Assembly: GCF_018729255.1 (NCBI RefSeq)
Contig: NZ_CP076061.1
Coordinates: 372,001-436,000 of the forward strand
Source of the DNA: Cupriavidus sp. EM10
GTDB lineage: Bacteria > Pseudomonadota > Gammaproteobacteria > Burkholderiales > Burkholderiaceae
Direction of reading: 5' to 3'
DNA: 64,000 nucleotides
Below, piece after piece: positions 54,086-63,409 of the stretch; position 1 is the stretch's first letter; every line of letters begins with the position of its first letter. Under the pieces are notes generated by a model. The model was not told where the DNA came from. It saw nothing but the letters and a program-made list of their open reading frames with translations, and searched no databases. The position numbers were made by a program, and so were the translations under genes.

Positions 54086-54805
54086 ATGACCAAAACGCCA
54101 AAGACTAGCCGATGGACCACCATGGCGCTTGCGGGGCTGTGGACCGCCTGCGCCATCTGGACGGCCCCCGCCTCCGCCGCCGATCGCACCATTGCGCTCG
54201 TGACGCAGCTGTCGAGCCCCGGTGCCAAGGCCGACCAACTGGTGAAAGCGCACCTTGAATCACGCGGCTATCGCGTCACGAGCCATGACCAGGGGGTGGC
54301 CCCCGATGCCGTGGCCCATGCCGATGGTGTGATCCTGTCCTCGACCGTCTCGGCCAAAGCGATGCAGCCAGGCTGGCGGCAACTGCGCGTGCCGCTGGTG
54401 ACCTGGGAAAACGACTATCTAGACGACCTGGCCATGACCGGCAAGCGGCACGACGCCGACTTTGGCGAGGCGCCGCGCGAACGCTATGTCTGGCTGGTCA
54501 ATGCGCCGCACCCGGCCGCCGGCGGCTTGCCGGCAGGCGTCGTCAACGTGTACCGGAAGCAGGCCGCCATGAGCTGGGGCAAGCCGGGGCTGGGCGCCAG
54601 CACCATCGCCACGCTCTACGGGCAGCCGGACAAGGCCGCCGTGTTCACCTACGAGACAGGCGCGACGATGGATTACGAGTCGATTGCGCCGGCGCGGCGG
54701 GTGATGTTCTTCCTCGACAACGAGACCTTCCCCAATCTGTCGCCCGAAGGACTGCGCCTGTTCGATGCCGTCATCGACTGGGCCGTGCAGCCGGCGGCCA
54801 GGTAG
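54086..54805 (+). CDS. Periplasmic protein coupled to TonB receptor
   Basis: This 239-residue protein has a signal peptide (LAGLWTACAIWTAPASA). The mature part starts TIALVTQLSSPGAKADQLVK and looks like a flavodoxin or ThuA-like alpha/beta fold (residues 35-235), with VPLVTWENDYLDDLAMTG and FLDNETFPNLSPEGLRLFDA. The start lies two bases after the receptor stop, so the two are coexpressed. The function may be handling the imported ligand in the periplasm. No catalytic residues can be assigned, and the family is recognised only as a conserved hypothetical. Confidence 0.75.
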   Translation: MTKTPKTSRWTTMALAGLWTACAIWTAPASAADRTIALVTQLSSPGAKADQLVKAHLESRGYRVTSHDQGVAPDAVAHADGVILSSTVSAKAMQPGWRQLRVPLVTWENDYLDDLAMTGKRHDADFGEAPRERYVWLVNAPHPAAGGLPAGVVNVYRKQAAMSWGKPGLGASTIATLYGQPDKAAVFTYETGATMDYESIAPARRVMFFLDNETFPNLSPEGLRLFDAVIDWAVQPAAR

Positions 54806-54814
54806 GGCCTGCCA

Positions 54815-55384
54815 TCAGCCCAGCCACGACAGGGCTTCAGGCAGCGACAGCACCGCCGAGCGCGATGCGAACGCGGTCTCGAACAGACGATCATGGACGA
54901 CCGGGTCGGGGTCGTAGCAGCAGTCCTTGACCGTGACGAGCTGGAAGTCCGCATCGCTGGCGTGTGACACCGACGACAGCACCACGCCGGTCGAGGCGAT
55001 ACCGACCATGACGAGCGTGTCGATGCCCCGCGCGGACAGCCGCACCTCCAGGTCGGTGCCGAAGAACGCGCTGGCCCGATGCGCCAGGATGACGGGCTCA
55101 TCGGGCCGCCGGTCAAGCTCCGGCGATACCCGGTCCTCTACGAACAACCCCAGTTGCCGGATGCCCTGCCCGTTCCGGTTGCGAGGGCTGACCTCGGGAT
55201 AGCCCGGGGCAAAGTGGATCTTCACGAAGTACACGGCGACACCGCGCGCCCGCGCCGCGTCACAAAGCCGGCGCGTGTTGGCCAGCAGCGTGGGGGCAAC
55301 TTCCGGGAACAGGTTCAGGATATCGGTCTGGTAATGCATGACCACCAGCGCAGTCTGCGCTGGCACACAGGTCGGCATCGGCAT
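54815..55384 (-). CDS. Isochorismatase-fold protein lacking the catalytic Cys
   Basis: This 189-residue protein has the cysteine hydrolase fold of isochorismatase and nicotinamidase. ALVVMHYQTDIL carries the first-strand Asp region. ILAHRASAFFGTDLEVRLSARG is the family's substrate loop. The nucleophile segment reads GIASTGVVLSSVSHASDADF, where the usual Cys of the GxxTxxCVxxT motif is replaced by Gly, and the usual Lys before the RxSAF motif is His. It may therefore not be a Cys hydrolase. It is convergent with the periplasmic gene at 54086. Confidence 0.82.
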   Translation of the reverse strand: MPMPTCVPAQTALVVMHYQTDILNLFPEVAPTLLANTRRLCDAARARGVAVYFVKIHFAPGYPEVSPRNRNGQGIRQLGLFVEDRVSPELDRRPDEPVILAHRASAFFGTDLEVRLSARGIDTLVMVGIASTGVVLSSVSHASDADFQLVTVKDCCYDPDPVVHDRLFETAFASRSAVLSLPEALSWLG

Positions 55385-55445
55385 GCTGGCTCCGGTCGAG
55401 TCGGGCTGTTCAGCGGCATTTTCAGCGGCTTATCAGGCACGCGCA

Positions 55446-55925
55446 TTACCCACGGCGCGCTGCCTCGATGGTGGCAATGTCGATCTTGCGCATCGTCATC
55501 ATGGCGTCGAACACGCGTTTGGCCGCTGCGCGATCGGGGTCGGACACCCCGGCCAGCAGCACGCGCGGGGTGATCTGCCACGAGATGCCCCAGCGATCCT
55601 TGCACCAGCCGCAATCGCTTTCCTTGCCGCCGTTGGAGACGATGGCGTTCCACAGGCGGTCGGTTTCCTCCTGGTCATCGGTCGCGATCTGGAACGAAAA
55701 CGCCTCGCTGTGCTTGAAGTGCGGGCCGCCATTGAGCCCCACGCACGGGATGCCGGCCACCGTAAACTCCACGGTCAGGACGTCCCCAAGCTTGCCATCG
55801 GGATAGTCGCCCGGCGCCCGCATCACGGGGCCGACCTTGCTGTCGGGAATGTGCTCGGCATAGAAGGTGGCCGCATCCAGCGCGTCCCGCTCGAACCACA
55901 AACAGATTGTGTTCTTGCTGCTCAT
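55446..55925 (-). CDS. VOC-family protein, PhnB-like
   Basis: This 159-residue glyoxalase/bleomycin-resistance fold protein is of the PhnB-like 3-dmu-9_3-mt type. It begins KNTICLWFERDALDAATFYAEHIPDSKVG and includes VLTVEFTVAGIPCVGLNGGPHFKHSEAFSFQI, WNAIVSNGGKESDCGWCKDRWGISWQI and a C-terminal helical tail. Such proteins bind a metal and small ligands. Many have no known activity. It lies upstream of the divergent respiratory operon and shows no link to it. Confidence 0.9.
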   Translation of the reverse strand: MSSKNTICLWFERDALDAATFYAEHIPDSKVGPVMRAPGDYPDGKLGDVLTVEFTVAGIPCVGLNGGPHFKHSEAFSFQIATDDQEETDRLWNAIVSNGGKESDCGWCKDRWGISWQITPRVLLAGVSDPDRAAAKRVFDAMMTMRKIDIATIEAARRG

Positions 55926-56150
55926 GCTGTGTCTCCTGATAGGTGTCCGGCGCCCGCCATCTTACGCCCAGACCGGGCCGGTCTCGCCTAAAAATGCGGA
56001 AGTGCCATCCGGGGAATTTGCCGGGCGTTTTTGTAAGACCTACACACGCAACCTTCAGTCCGGGCGCCTTGCCCCGCCGAAACGCGCCTTTCGCCGTCCT
56101 GGCATCTGAATTGCAGCGTCAAGACGTTTCGCCCGGAAGAAAAACACGTC

Positions 56151-56801
56151 ATGGCGCAGGCCTTCACGCGCGCGGAAGTCCTCGTTCTGAAGCTGCTGGG
56201 CCTTGGCGTGCTTGTGCTGGTCGCCTTTGCCCTTGGGGTGGCCCGCTGGTCCATGGCCCCACAGATCGAGATGCAGGAACCCGCCGCCCAGCCCATACCG
56301 TTCAGCCACAAGCACCACGTCTCGGACGATGGCATCGACTGCCGCTACTGCCACGCCTCGGTGGAAACGTCGGCGTTCGCCGGCATGCCCGCCACGAGCG
56401 TATGCCTGACATGTCACAGCGTGCTGTTTCGTGACGCCCCGATGCTGGCGCCGCTGCACGCCAGCCAGCGCGACAACCGGCCGCTGGCGTGGACGCGCGT
56501 CCACGACCTGCCCGACTTCGTCTATTTCGACCACAGCATCCACGTCGCCAAGGGCGTGGCCTGCCAGGAATGCCATGGGCGCGTGGACCAGATGCCGCTG
56601 ACGCGTCGCGTGGCGCCGCTCGACATGCAGTGGTGCTTGGCGTGCCACCGCGATCCCGCCCGGCACCTGCATGCGCCCACCGACATCTTCGCGATGCGCG
56701 AGCGCGCCGCGCTGGCCCCCGACGAAATGGCGCTGCTGCAGAGGATGTATCACCTGCAGGACACGCGGCGGCTCACCGATTGTTCCACCTGTCATCGATG
56801 A
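56151..56801 (+). CDS. actA: Alternative complex III pentahaem cytochrome subunit ActA
   Basis: ActA is the multihaem c-type subunit of alternative complex III, a quinol:cytochrome c or oxidase electron carrier. This 216-residue protein has an uncleaved N-terminal helix (VLKLLGLGVLVLVAFALGVA) and five CXXCH haem sites: CRYCH, CLTCH, CQECH, CLACH and the C-terminal CSTCH. Extra His residues in FSHKHH and FDHSIHV are likely distal ligands. The stop overlaps the actB start (ATGA). It heads the operon. Confidence 0.92.
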   Translation: MAQAFTRAEVLVLKLLGLGVLVLVAFALGVARWSMAPQIEMQEPAAQPIPFSHKHHVSDDGIDCRYCHASVETSAFAGMPATSVCLTCHSVLFRDAPMLAPLHASQRDNRPLAWTRVHDLPDFVYFDHSIHVAKGVACQECHGRVDQMPLTRRVAPLDMQWCLACHRDPARHLHAPTDIFAMRERAALAPDEMALLQRMYHLQDTRRLTDCSTCHR

Positions 56802-59661
56802 CGCACCGGCCCGTGATCCCGATCGTCCCCGCGTCCGAGGCCCCGGCAGCCGCCGACGATCCCGACAGCCACGCGCGCCGCAACTTCCTGCGCGTGATGG
56901 CGGCGTCGGCCGCGCTGGCCAGCGGCGCGTGCAGCGGGCCGCCCAGGGAGACCATCGTCCCCTACGTCCACATGCCCGAAGGCCTGGTGCCGGGCCGTCC
57001 GCTGTTCTACGCCACCGCACTGACCCGGCATGGCTACGGCACCGGCGTGCTGGTCGAAAGCAATATGGGCCGGCCGACCAAGATCGAAGGCAATCCGCGT
57101 CATCCCGCCAGCCTGGGCGCGACGCATCCGTTCGACCAGGCGGCGGTGCTGCAGCTATGGGACCCCGACCGCAGCCAGGCCCCCTATCGCGGCCCGGCCA
57201 TGTCGACCTGGCAGTCCTTTGACGCGGCGCTTGCTGTGCAGCGCACCCAATGGCGCGACCGCGATGGCGAAGGGCTTCGCCTGCTGACCGGCAACGTCGG
57301 TTCACCCACCTTGGCGGCCCAGATTGCGCGCTGGCTGGAGCGCTATCCGAAGGCCGTCTGGCACGCCCACGATCCCGTGCAGGACGGCAGCCCGGGCATC
57401 GACCTGGCGTTTGGCGACGGGGTCGATCCGGTGCTCGACCCGACACCGGCCCGGATCGTGGTGACTTTCGACGCCGACCTGGTTGGCCATGGCCCCGGTG
57501 CCGTGCGGCAGGCCCACGACCTGATGGCCGACCGCCGCGGCGTCGCGCCCGCCCTGGCCCGGCGCCTTTACGCCATCGAATCGTCCCCCTCGCTGACTGG
57601 CGAAATCGCCGACAACCGTCTGGCGCTGCCGCCGCACGAGATCGAACCGCTGGCGTGGTCGTTGGCGCGCCGGCTCGGCGTGCCCGACGCCGCCGCAGCG
57701 TCGTTGCCCGACGACGCGACCGCCCGCCGCTGGCTCGACGTGCTGGCCCGGCGGCTGGCGGACATCCTTCCCGGGCAATCGCTGCTGGTGCCGGGCGATG
57801 GCCTGTCCCCCGCCACGCAGGCGCTGATCTGGCGTCTCAACGCGCGGCTGGGCAATCTCGGCAAGACGGTCCGTACGGTCGAGAGAGCACCCCGGCGGCC
57901 CCGGGGCGACGGCCATTCGATCGCGGCGCTGACGCAGGCCATGCGGGCCGGACAGGTGTCGGCGCTGCTGATCGTCGATGCCAATCCCGCCTACGACGCC
58001 CCTTTCGATGTGGATTTCGCTGGCGCGCTCGGCCACGTGCCCTGGTCGGCCCACCTGGGCCTGTACCGCGACGAAACGGCGCGACTGACCACCTGGCATC
58101 TGCCCATGGCCCACGACCTGGAGCGATGGAGCGACGCGCATGCCTGGGACGGCACCGCATCGATCGTGCAGCCGCTGATTGCGCCGCTGAACGGCGGCCG
58201 CTCGGCGCATGAGCTGCTGTCGGCGGCCACCGACGACGAGCCGGCGTCGGGCCACGCCATCGTGCGTGGGCACTGGCAACGGCATCGGCCCTCCGGTTTC
58301 GACGATTTCTGGCAGCTTGCCCTGCGGACCGGCGTGATACCGGACTCCGCCGCCCGCACCATGCGGCCGGCCACGAGCCGCCCCATCGCGCCACCGCCGT
58401 TCACCGCAGCGCCCCTCGTAGCCCGCTTCACGCCCGACCCCGCCGCCGATGCCGGCGAACTCGCAAACAACGCCTGGCTGCAGGAATTGCCACGGGCGCT
58501 GACGCGACACACCTGGGACAACGCCGCGCTGATCGGCCCGCAGACGGCCCGGGCGCGACATCTCGCCACCGGCGACATCGTGCGGATACGCCGCGCCGAT
58601 GGCCGGAGCCGGCCGGTGGAAGCGCCCGTATGGGTCACGCCCCGACACGCCGAAGGGGTGGTGACGCTGCCGCTTGGCTACGGGCGCCGCCATGCCGGGC
58701 GCGTCGGCAACGGCGTGGGCTTCGATGCCTATGTGCTGCGCGCGTCCGATGGGCCGCACGCCATCGCCATGGAAGCCACCGGGGCCACCCACACGTTCGC
58801 AGTCGTGCAAACGCAGACCTCGATGGCCGGGCGAGAGCTGGCGCCGGCCGCCACGGTGAGCGAATACCGGCGCCATCCGCATTTCGCCACGCAGGATGCC
58901 CCGCGCGCCGCCGGGTCGCTCTACCCGCGCTGGCCCTACCCCCACGAGCGCTGGGGCATGACGGTCGACCTGAACGCCTGCATCGGATGCAATGCCTGCA
59001 CCATCGCCTGCCAGGCCGAAACAACATTCCGGTGGTCGGCAAGACGGAAGTCGGGCGTGGCCGCGTGATGCACTGGATTCGCGTCGACCGGTACGACGAT
59101 GGGCACGACACCGACGGCCAGCCAATACGCACCGTGTTCCAGCCAGTGCCGTGCATGCACTGCGAGGATGCCCCGTGCGAGCTGGTCTGCCCGGTCGGCG
59201 CCACCGTGCACGACAGCGCGGGCCTCAACGTGCAGGTCTACAACCGCTGCGTGGGCACGCGATTCTGTTCCAACAACTGCCCGTACAAGGTGCGGCGCTT
59301 CAACTTTCTGCAATACAGCAACCAGGGCGACGACCGGCCGCCGCCCGCCTACAACCCGGAAGTCACGGTGCGCCGTCGGGGCGTCATGGAGAAATGCACA
59401 TACTGCCTGCAGCGCATCACGCGGGCCCGGATCGAAGCCGAAAAGCTCGGCCGGCCGTTACGCGACGGCGATGTGGTCACCGCCTGCCAGGCCAGCTGCC
59501 CCACGCAGGCCATCGCCTTCGGCAATCTTGACGATCCCGATAGCCAGGTCGCCCAGCTCAAGCAGGCGCCGCGCAACTTCGACCTGCTGGCCGAGCTGAA
59601 CACGCGGCCCCGCACCAGCTATGCCGCGCTGGTCACCAACCCCGACGAGGACCTTGCCTAG
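56798..59661 (+). CDS. actB: Alternative complex III iron-sulfur subunit ActB (one frame break)
   Basis: ActB combines a molybdopterin-enzyme-like domain without cofactor and a ferredoxin-like Fe-S domain, 954 residues after correction. A twin-arginine motif is at [17 protein letters not shown] near residue 30. The large domain runs to about 700. The Fe-S part has [46 protein letters not shown] and CTYCLQ with CQASCP. The frame breaks in the A3 run at 59019-59021. One added A gives [18 protein letters not shown]. It overlaps actA and is two bases before actC. Confidence 0.9.
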
Positions 59662-59663
59662 CC

Positions 59664-61049
59664 ATGGCGACCCCTTCGGACAAGCCCCCCGTTTCGAAGG
59701 ACATCGGCGTGCTGCGGCCGGGCTGGGGCTATGCCAGCGTGTCCGACAAGATTGCCGGGCTGGTACTGGAAAGGCCGGTCCGGTTGCCCTGGCTGGCCGC
59801 ATTCCTGCTGACGTTTGCCGGCATGCTGGTATTCATGGGCGCCACGGCATGGCTGTTCGCAAAGGGCGTGGGCATCTGGGGCGTCGACATTCCCGTGGCG
59901 TGGGGCTTCGCCATCGGCAACTTCGTCTGGTGGATCGGGATCGGCCATGCCGGAACGTTCATCTCCGCCTTCCTGCTGCTGCTCAGGCAGCAATGGCGCA
60001 CGTCGATCAACCGGTTCGCCGAGGCGATGACCCTGTTTGCCGCCGCCATCGCGGGCCTGTTCCCGATCCTGCACCTGGGGCGGCCGTGGTTCTTCTACTG
60101 GCTGGTGCCCTATCCCAACGTGATGAACGTCTGGCCGCAGTGGCGCAGCCCGCTGGTGTGGGACCTGTTTGCCATCGGCACCTACCTGATCGTGTCGCTG
60201 CTGTTCTGGTATGTCGGGCTGATTCCCGATCTGGCCACGCTGCGCGACCGCGCCTGCCTGCGCGGCCGGCGCCGGGTGGCACAGACCTACGGGCTGCTGG
60301 CCCTGGGCTGGCGCGGCGACGCCCGGCACTGGGCGCGCTACGAGAGCGCCTACAAGCTGCTGGCCGGGCTGGCCACGCCGCTGGTGATCGCCGTGCATTC
60401 GATCGTGTCGCTCGATTTCGCGGTCGGCAACACCCCCGGCTATCACTCCACCATATTCCCGCCGTATTTCGTCGCCGGGGCGCTGTTCTCGGGCTTTGCG
60501 ATGGTGCTGACGCTGGCGATTCCGCTGCGGCACGCGTTCGGCCTGCACGACTTCATCACCAGCCGCCACCTGGCCAACGCCGCAAAGATCATCCTGACGA
60601 TGAGCGTGATCGTCGCCTATGGCTACGCCAGCGAGATCTTCACGGCGTTCTACAGCGGCGACCAGTACGAGATCTTCCTGGTCCGGAACCGCTGGGCCGG
60701 CCCCTACGCGGGCGTGTACTGGGCCATGCTGGCCTGCAACGTGCTGGTGCCGCAGTGCCTGTGGTGGCGGCGCGTGCGGCATAGCCCGCTGGCGCTGTTC
60801 GCGCTGAGCCTGGTCATCAATACCGGCATGTGGATGGAGCGCTTCCTGATCGTCGTATCGAGCCTGCACCGCGACTTCCTGCCGTCGTCGTGGGGCATGT
60901 TCTATCCGACCGTGTGGGACTGGATCATGCTGGCCGGCTCCATCGCCATGTTCGCTTGGCTGTTCCTGGTCTTTATCCGCTGCCTGCCGGTGATCTCCAT
61001 TGCCGAGATGCGCGAGCTGGTGCACGCCAGCGCCAGGGAGCAGCCATGA
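59664..61049 (+). CDS. actC: Alternative complex III membrane subunit ActC (NrfD-like)
   Basis: This is a 461-residue polytopic NrfD/PsrC-type protein that carries the quinol-binding site and is thought to help move protons. Around ten helices are visible, among them [47 protein letters not shown] with the conserved His, and [39 protein letters not shown] (positions about 230-275), typical of ActC. The stop overlaps actD (ATGA). The frame is intact. Confidence 0.92.
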   Translation: MATPSDKPPVSKDIGVLRPGWGYASVSDKIAGLVLERPVRLPWLAAFLLTFAGMLVFMGATAWLFAKGVGIWGVDIPVAWGFAIGNFVWWIGIGHAGTFISAFLLLLRQQWRTSINRFAEAMTLFAAAIAGLFPILHLGRPWFFYWLVPYPNVMNVWPQWRSPLVWDLFAIGTYLIVSLLFWYVGLIPDLATLRDRACLRGRRRVAQTYGLLALGWRGDARHWARYESAYKLLAGLATPLVIAVHSIVSLDFAVGNTPGYHSTIFPPYFVAGALFSGFAMVLTLAIPLRHAFGLHDFITSRHLANAAKIILTMSVIVAYGYASEIFTAFYSGDQYEIFLVRNRWAGPYAGVYWAMLACNVLVPQCLWWRRVRHSPLALFALSLVINTGMWMERFLIVVSSLHRDFLPSSWGMFYPTVWDWIMLAGSIAMFAWLFLVFIRCLPVISIAEMRELVHASAREQP

Positions 61050-61585
61050 GCACGTACGGCATGCTGGCCGAGTACCGCACCGGCGCCGCCTTGCTGGACG
61101 CGGCCCGCCACGCGCGCAACGCCGGCTTTACCGACCTGGAGGCGTTTTCGCCCTACCCGGTGGAAGGGCTGACCGATGCCATCGGCATGGCGGCGGACCG
61201 CATGCCGCTGCTGGCCCTGCTGGGCGGGCTGACCGGTGGCATTGGGGGCTTCCTGCTGCAGTGGTACGCGGCGGTGATCGACTACCCCATCAATGTGGGC
61301 GGACGACCGGCCGGCAGCTGGCAGATGTTCGTGCCGGTCACGTTCTCGCTGACGATCCTCGGCGCGGCGCTGGCAACGGTGTTCGGCATGCTGATCGCCA
61401 ACCGGCTGCCCCGCCTGCGCCATCCGCTGTTCGACGCGGCCGATTTCGAGCAGGCGTCGCGGCATCGCTTCTTCCTGTGCATCCGGGCCGATGCCGGCGA
61501 TGCGGACACGGCACGCCGCATGCTGGCATCCACTCACGCCTTGCAGGTGACGGAGGTGAAGGAGATGAAGGAGGTGGCGACATGA
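61046..61585 (+). CDS. actD: Alternative complex III subunit ActD (DUF3341)
   Basis: This 179-residue DUF3341 protein begins [20 protein letters not shown] and has [16 protein letters not shown]. Two helices follow ([21 protein letters not shown] and [21 protein letters not shown]), then a cytosolic-fold end [11 protein letters not shown]. The Pro-Tyr-Pro segment is the family signature. It overlaps actC and actE by four bases each. Confidence 0.9.
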   Translation: MSTYGMLAEYRTGAALLDAARHARNAGFTDLEAFSPYPVEGLTDAIGMAADRMPLLALLGGLTGGIGGFLLQWYAAVIDYPINVGGRPAGSWQMFVPVTFSLTILGAALATVFGMLIANRLPRLRHPLFDAADFEQASRHRFFLCIRADAGDADTARRMLASTHALQVTEVKEMKEVAT

Positions 61586-62193
61586 CCCACTGCTTCCTTC
61601 GCTTGCTCTGCCTGCTGTGCGCGGCCTGCACGATGGCGTTGCTGGCCGGTTGCGAGCGCGCGCGGCAGGACATGTACGACCAGCCCAAGTACAAGCCATT
61701 CGCGCGCAGCGACCGCTTCGGCGACGGCACCTCGGCGCGCCCGCTGCCCGACCACACGGTGCCGGCGCCCGGCGGACCGTTCGCAGACACGTCCAGCGGC
61801 AGGCGCCAGGACGATGCCCCCGGCGCCGCACAGCCGGCCCTGACCCTCAAGCAGTTGCAACGTGGCCAGTCGCGCTACGAGATCTACTGCATGCCATGTC
61901 ACAGCGCCACCGGCGATGGCGACGGCATGGTGGTGCGGCGCGGCTTTCCGCGCCCGCCGTCCTTCCATACCGATGCCTTGCGTGCCGCGCCCGACACGCT
62001 GCTGTACGACGTCATCAGCCACGGCAGCGGCCCGATGGCGGCCTACGCAGCGCAACTGCCACCACCGGACCGCTGGGCCGTAGTCGCCTACCTGCGCGCC
62101 CTGCAACTAAGCCAGCATGCGCCCGTCGCCCGTTTGACCGCCGATGACCTGCGGCACCTCGACGGCCCCACGCCAGCCGGAGATCGTCGATGA
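61582..62193 (+). CDS. actE: Alternative complex III monohaem cytochrome subunit ActE
   Basis: This is a 203-residue lipoprotein cytochrome c. The signal ends at the lipobox LLAGC near residue 24. After DMYDQPKYKPFARSDRFGDG, typical of ActE, a single haem site CMPCH lies near residue 111, with the Met ligand probably in SGSGPMAAY-like HGSGPMAAYAAQL. It passes electrons to a cytochrome oxidase. It overlaps both neighbours by four bases. Confidence 0.9.
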   Translation: MTHCFLRLLCLLCAACTMALLAGCERARQDMYDQPKYKPFARSDRFGDGTSARPLPDHTVPAPGGPFADTSSGRRQDDAPGAAQPALTLKQLQRGQSRYEIYCMPCHSATGDGDGMVVRRGFPRPPSFHTDALRAAPDTLLYDVISHGSGPMAAYAAQLPPPDRWAVVAYLRALQLSQHAPVARLTADDLRHLDGPTPAGDRR

Positions 62194-63098
62194 GCGCGCA
62201 CGCCGTCGCCACGCTGCTGGCCCTGTACCTGACCGCCTGGTGGTGCTGCATCGGCGTGGTGATGGGCGGCCTGGTCATCGTCTGGATCCACAACCTCACC
62301 GGCGGCGCGTGGGGCGAACCGCTGCGCGCGCCGCTGCTTGGCATGGCCCGCTACACGTGGCTGCTGGCGCTGCTGTTCCTGCCGATCCTGGCGGGCGTCG
62401 GCGCGCTGTATCCGTGGGCCGCCGATGCCGCGCGCGGCGCGCAGCGCTGGGTGCCCGAGATTCCCGCCCACAGCGCGGCGTTCAAGTCGTTCTGGCTGAG
62501 CCGTCCCGGTTTTGTCGTGCGCGGCGTGGCCGTGCTGGCGATCTGGGCCGTGCTGGCCGCGCTGAGCCCGTCGGCCCGCCGCGCGCGCTCTCCGCGCTTT
62601 GCGGCGGCAGCGCTGATCGTCTATGGGCTGACGGTCAGCATCGCGGCGGTGGACTGGATCATGTCGCTGATGCCGCTCTGGTATTCCAGCGTGTTCGGTC
62701 TGCTGCTGGCCACGGGACAGGCGGGCGCCGCCCTGGCGCTTGGCACGTGGCTGGCGGCGCGGCGCGGCACTCCGCCCGACGTCCTGATCGACCTGGGCAA
62801 CCTGTTGATGACCGCCGTCATCACGTGGGCCTACCTGGCCTTCACCCAGTACCTGATCATCTGGGCCGAAGACCTGCCGCATGAAATCGGCTGGTATCTG
62901 GCGCGCCGCGTTGGCGTCTGGCCCATACTGGCCTGGGTGCTGGCGCTGGGGCATTTCGCGCTGCCGATGCTGGCGCTGCTGTCGCGCCGCGTGAAACGCT
63001 CGCCGCCGATGCTGGCGACGGTGGCCGGCACCGTGCTGGTCATGCATGCGGTGGAAGCGTGCTGGCTGGTGCTGCCCTCCACGGGAGGCCACCCATGA
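62190..63098 (+). CDS. actF: Alternative complex III membrane subunit ActF
   Basis: This 302-residue protein has about nine helices and is the second NrfD-related subunit. WWCCIGVVMGGLVIVWIHNLTGG, ILAGVGALYPWA, SIAAVDWIMSLMPLWYSSVFG and FTQYLIIWAEDLPHEIGWYLAR are typical of the family. It is shorter than many ActF proteins, lacking one or two N-terminal helices, but starts cleanly in overlap with actE. It overlaps the next small gene. Confidence 0.88.
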   Translation: MSAHAVATLLALYLTAWWCCIGVVMGGLVIVWIHNLTGGAWGEPLRAPLLGMARYTWLLALLFLPILAGVGALYPWAADAARGAQRWVPEIPAHSAAFKSFWLSRPGFVVRGVAVLAIWAVLAALSPSARRARSPRFAAAALIVYGLTVSIAAVDWIMSLMPLWYSSVFGLLLATGQAGAALALGTWLAARRGTPPDVLIDLGNLLMTAVITWAYLAFTQYLIIWAEDLPHEIGWYLARRVGVWPILAWVLALGHFALPMLALLSRRVKRSPPMLATVAGTVLVMHAVEACWLVLPSTGGHP

Positions 63099-63409
63099 CC
63101 CACGCCCGACAGGCCCGCCAGATCAGCCTGCGCGCCGTGGCGCTCGGGGCCGCAGCCCTTGTTATCGTCATCGCGCTGGCGGCAACCGTGGGCTGGCTCT
63201 ACGGGCGACGGCTGGACGCCGCCCCGGCACCGCTTGCCTTGCCGCTATCCGAAAGCGCGCCCCAGCCGGACCGCGCACGCCATGACGCCGAAAAGCTGGC
63301 GCTACGCGATGGCTGGGCGTGGATCGACAAACGCGCCGGCATCGCCCGCATCCCCGTGGGACGTGCCATGGCGCTGATGGCCGACGACCGCAAGGAGCCT
63401 GCGCCATGA
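63095..63409 (+). CDS. Small membrane-anchored protein in ACIII operon
   Basis: This 104-residue protein has one N-terminal helix (AALVIVIALAATVGWLYG) and a periplasmic part LRDGWAWIDKRAGIARIPVGRAMALMADD. The motif around WIDKxxGIARIPVxRAM is shared by small proteins next to cytochrome oxidase and SCO genes. It overlaps actF and the SCO gene by four bases each, so it is part of the respiratory unit. The exact function is unknown. Confidence 0.82.
   Translation: MTHARQARQISLRAVALGAAALVIVIALAATVGWLYGRRLDAAPAPLALPLSESAPQPDRARHDAEKLALRDGWAWIDKRAGIARIPVGRAMALMADDRKEPAP

Noticed and set aside
51798..54101. An open frame of over 760 codons antisense to the second TonB receptor
   Set aside because: Composition is His/Arg/Val-rich without family features, which is typical of a shadow of a high-GC gene. 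The receptor on the plus strand is complete.
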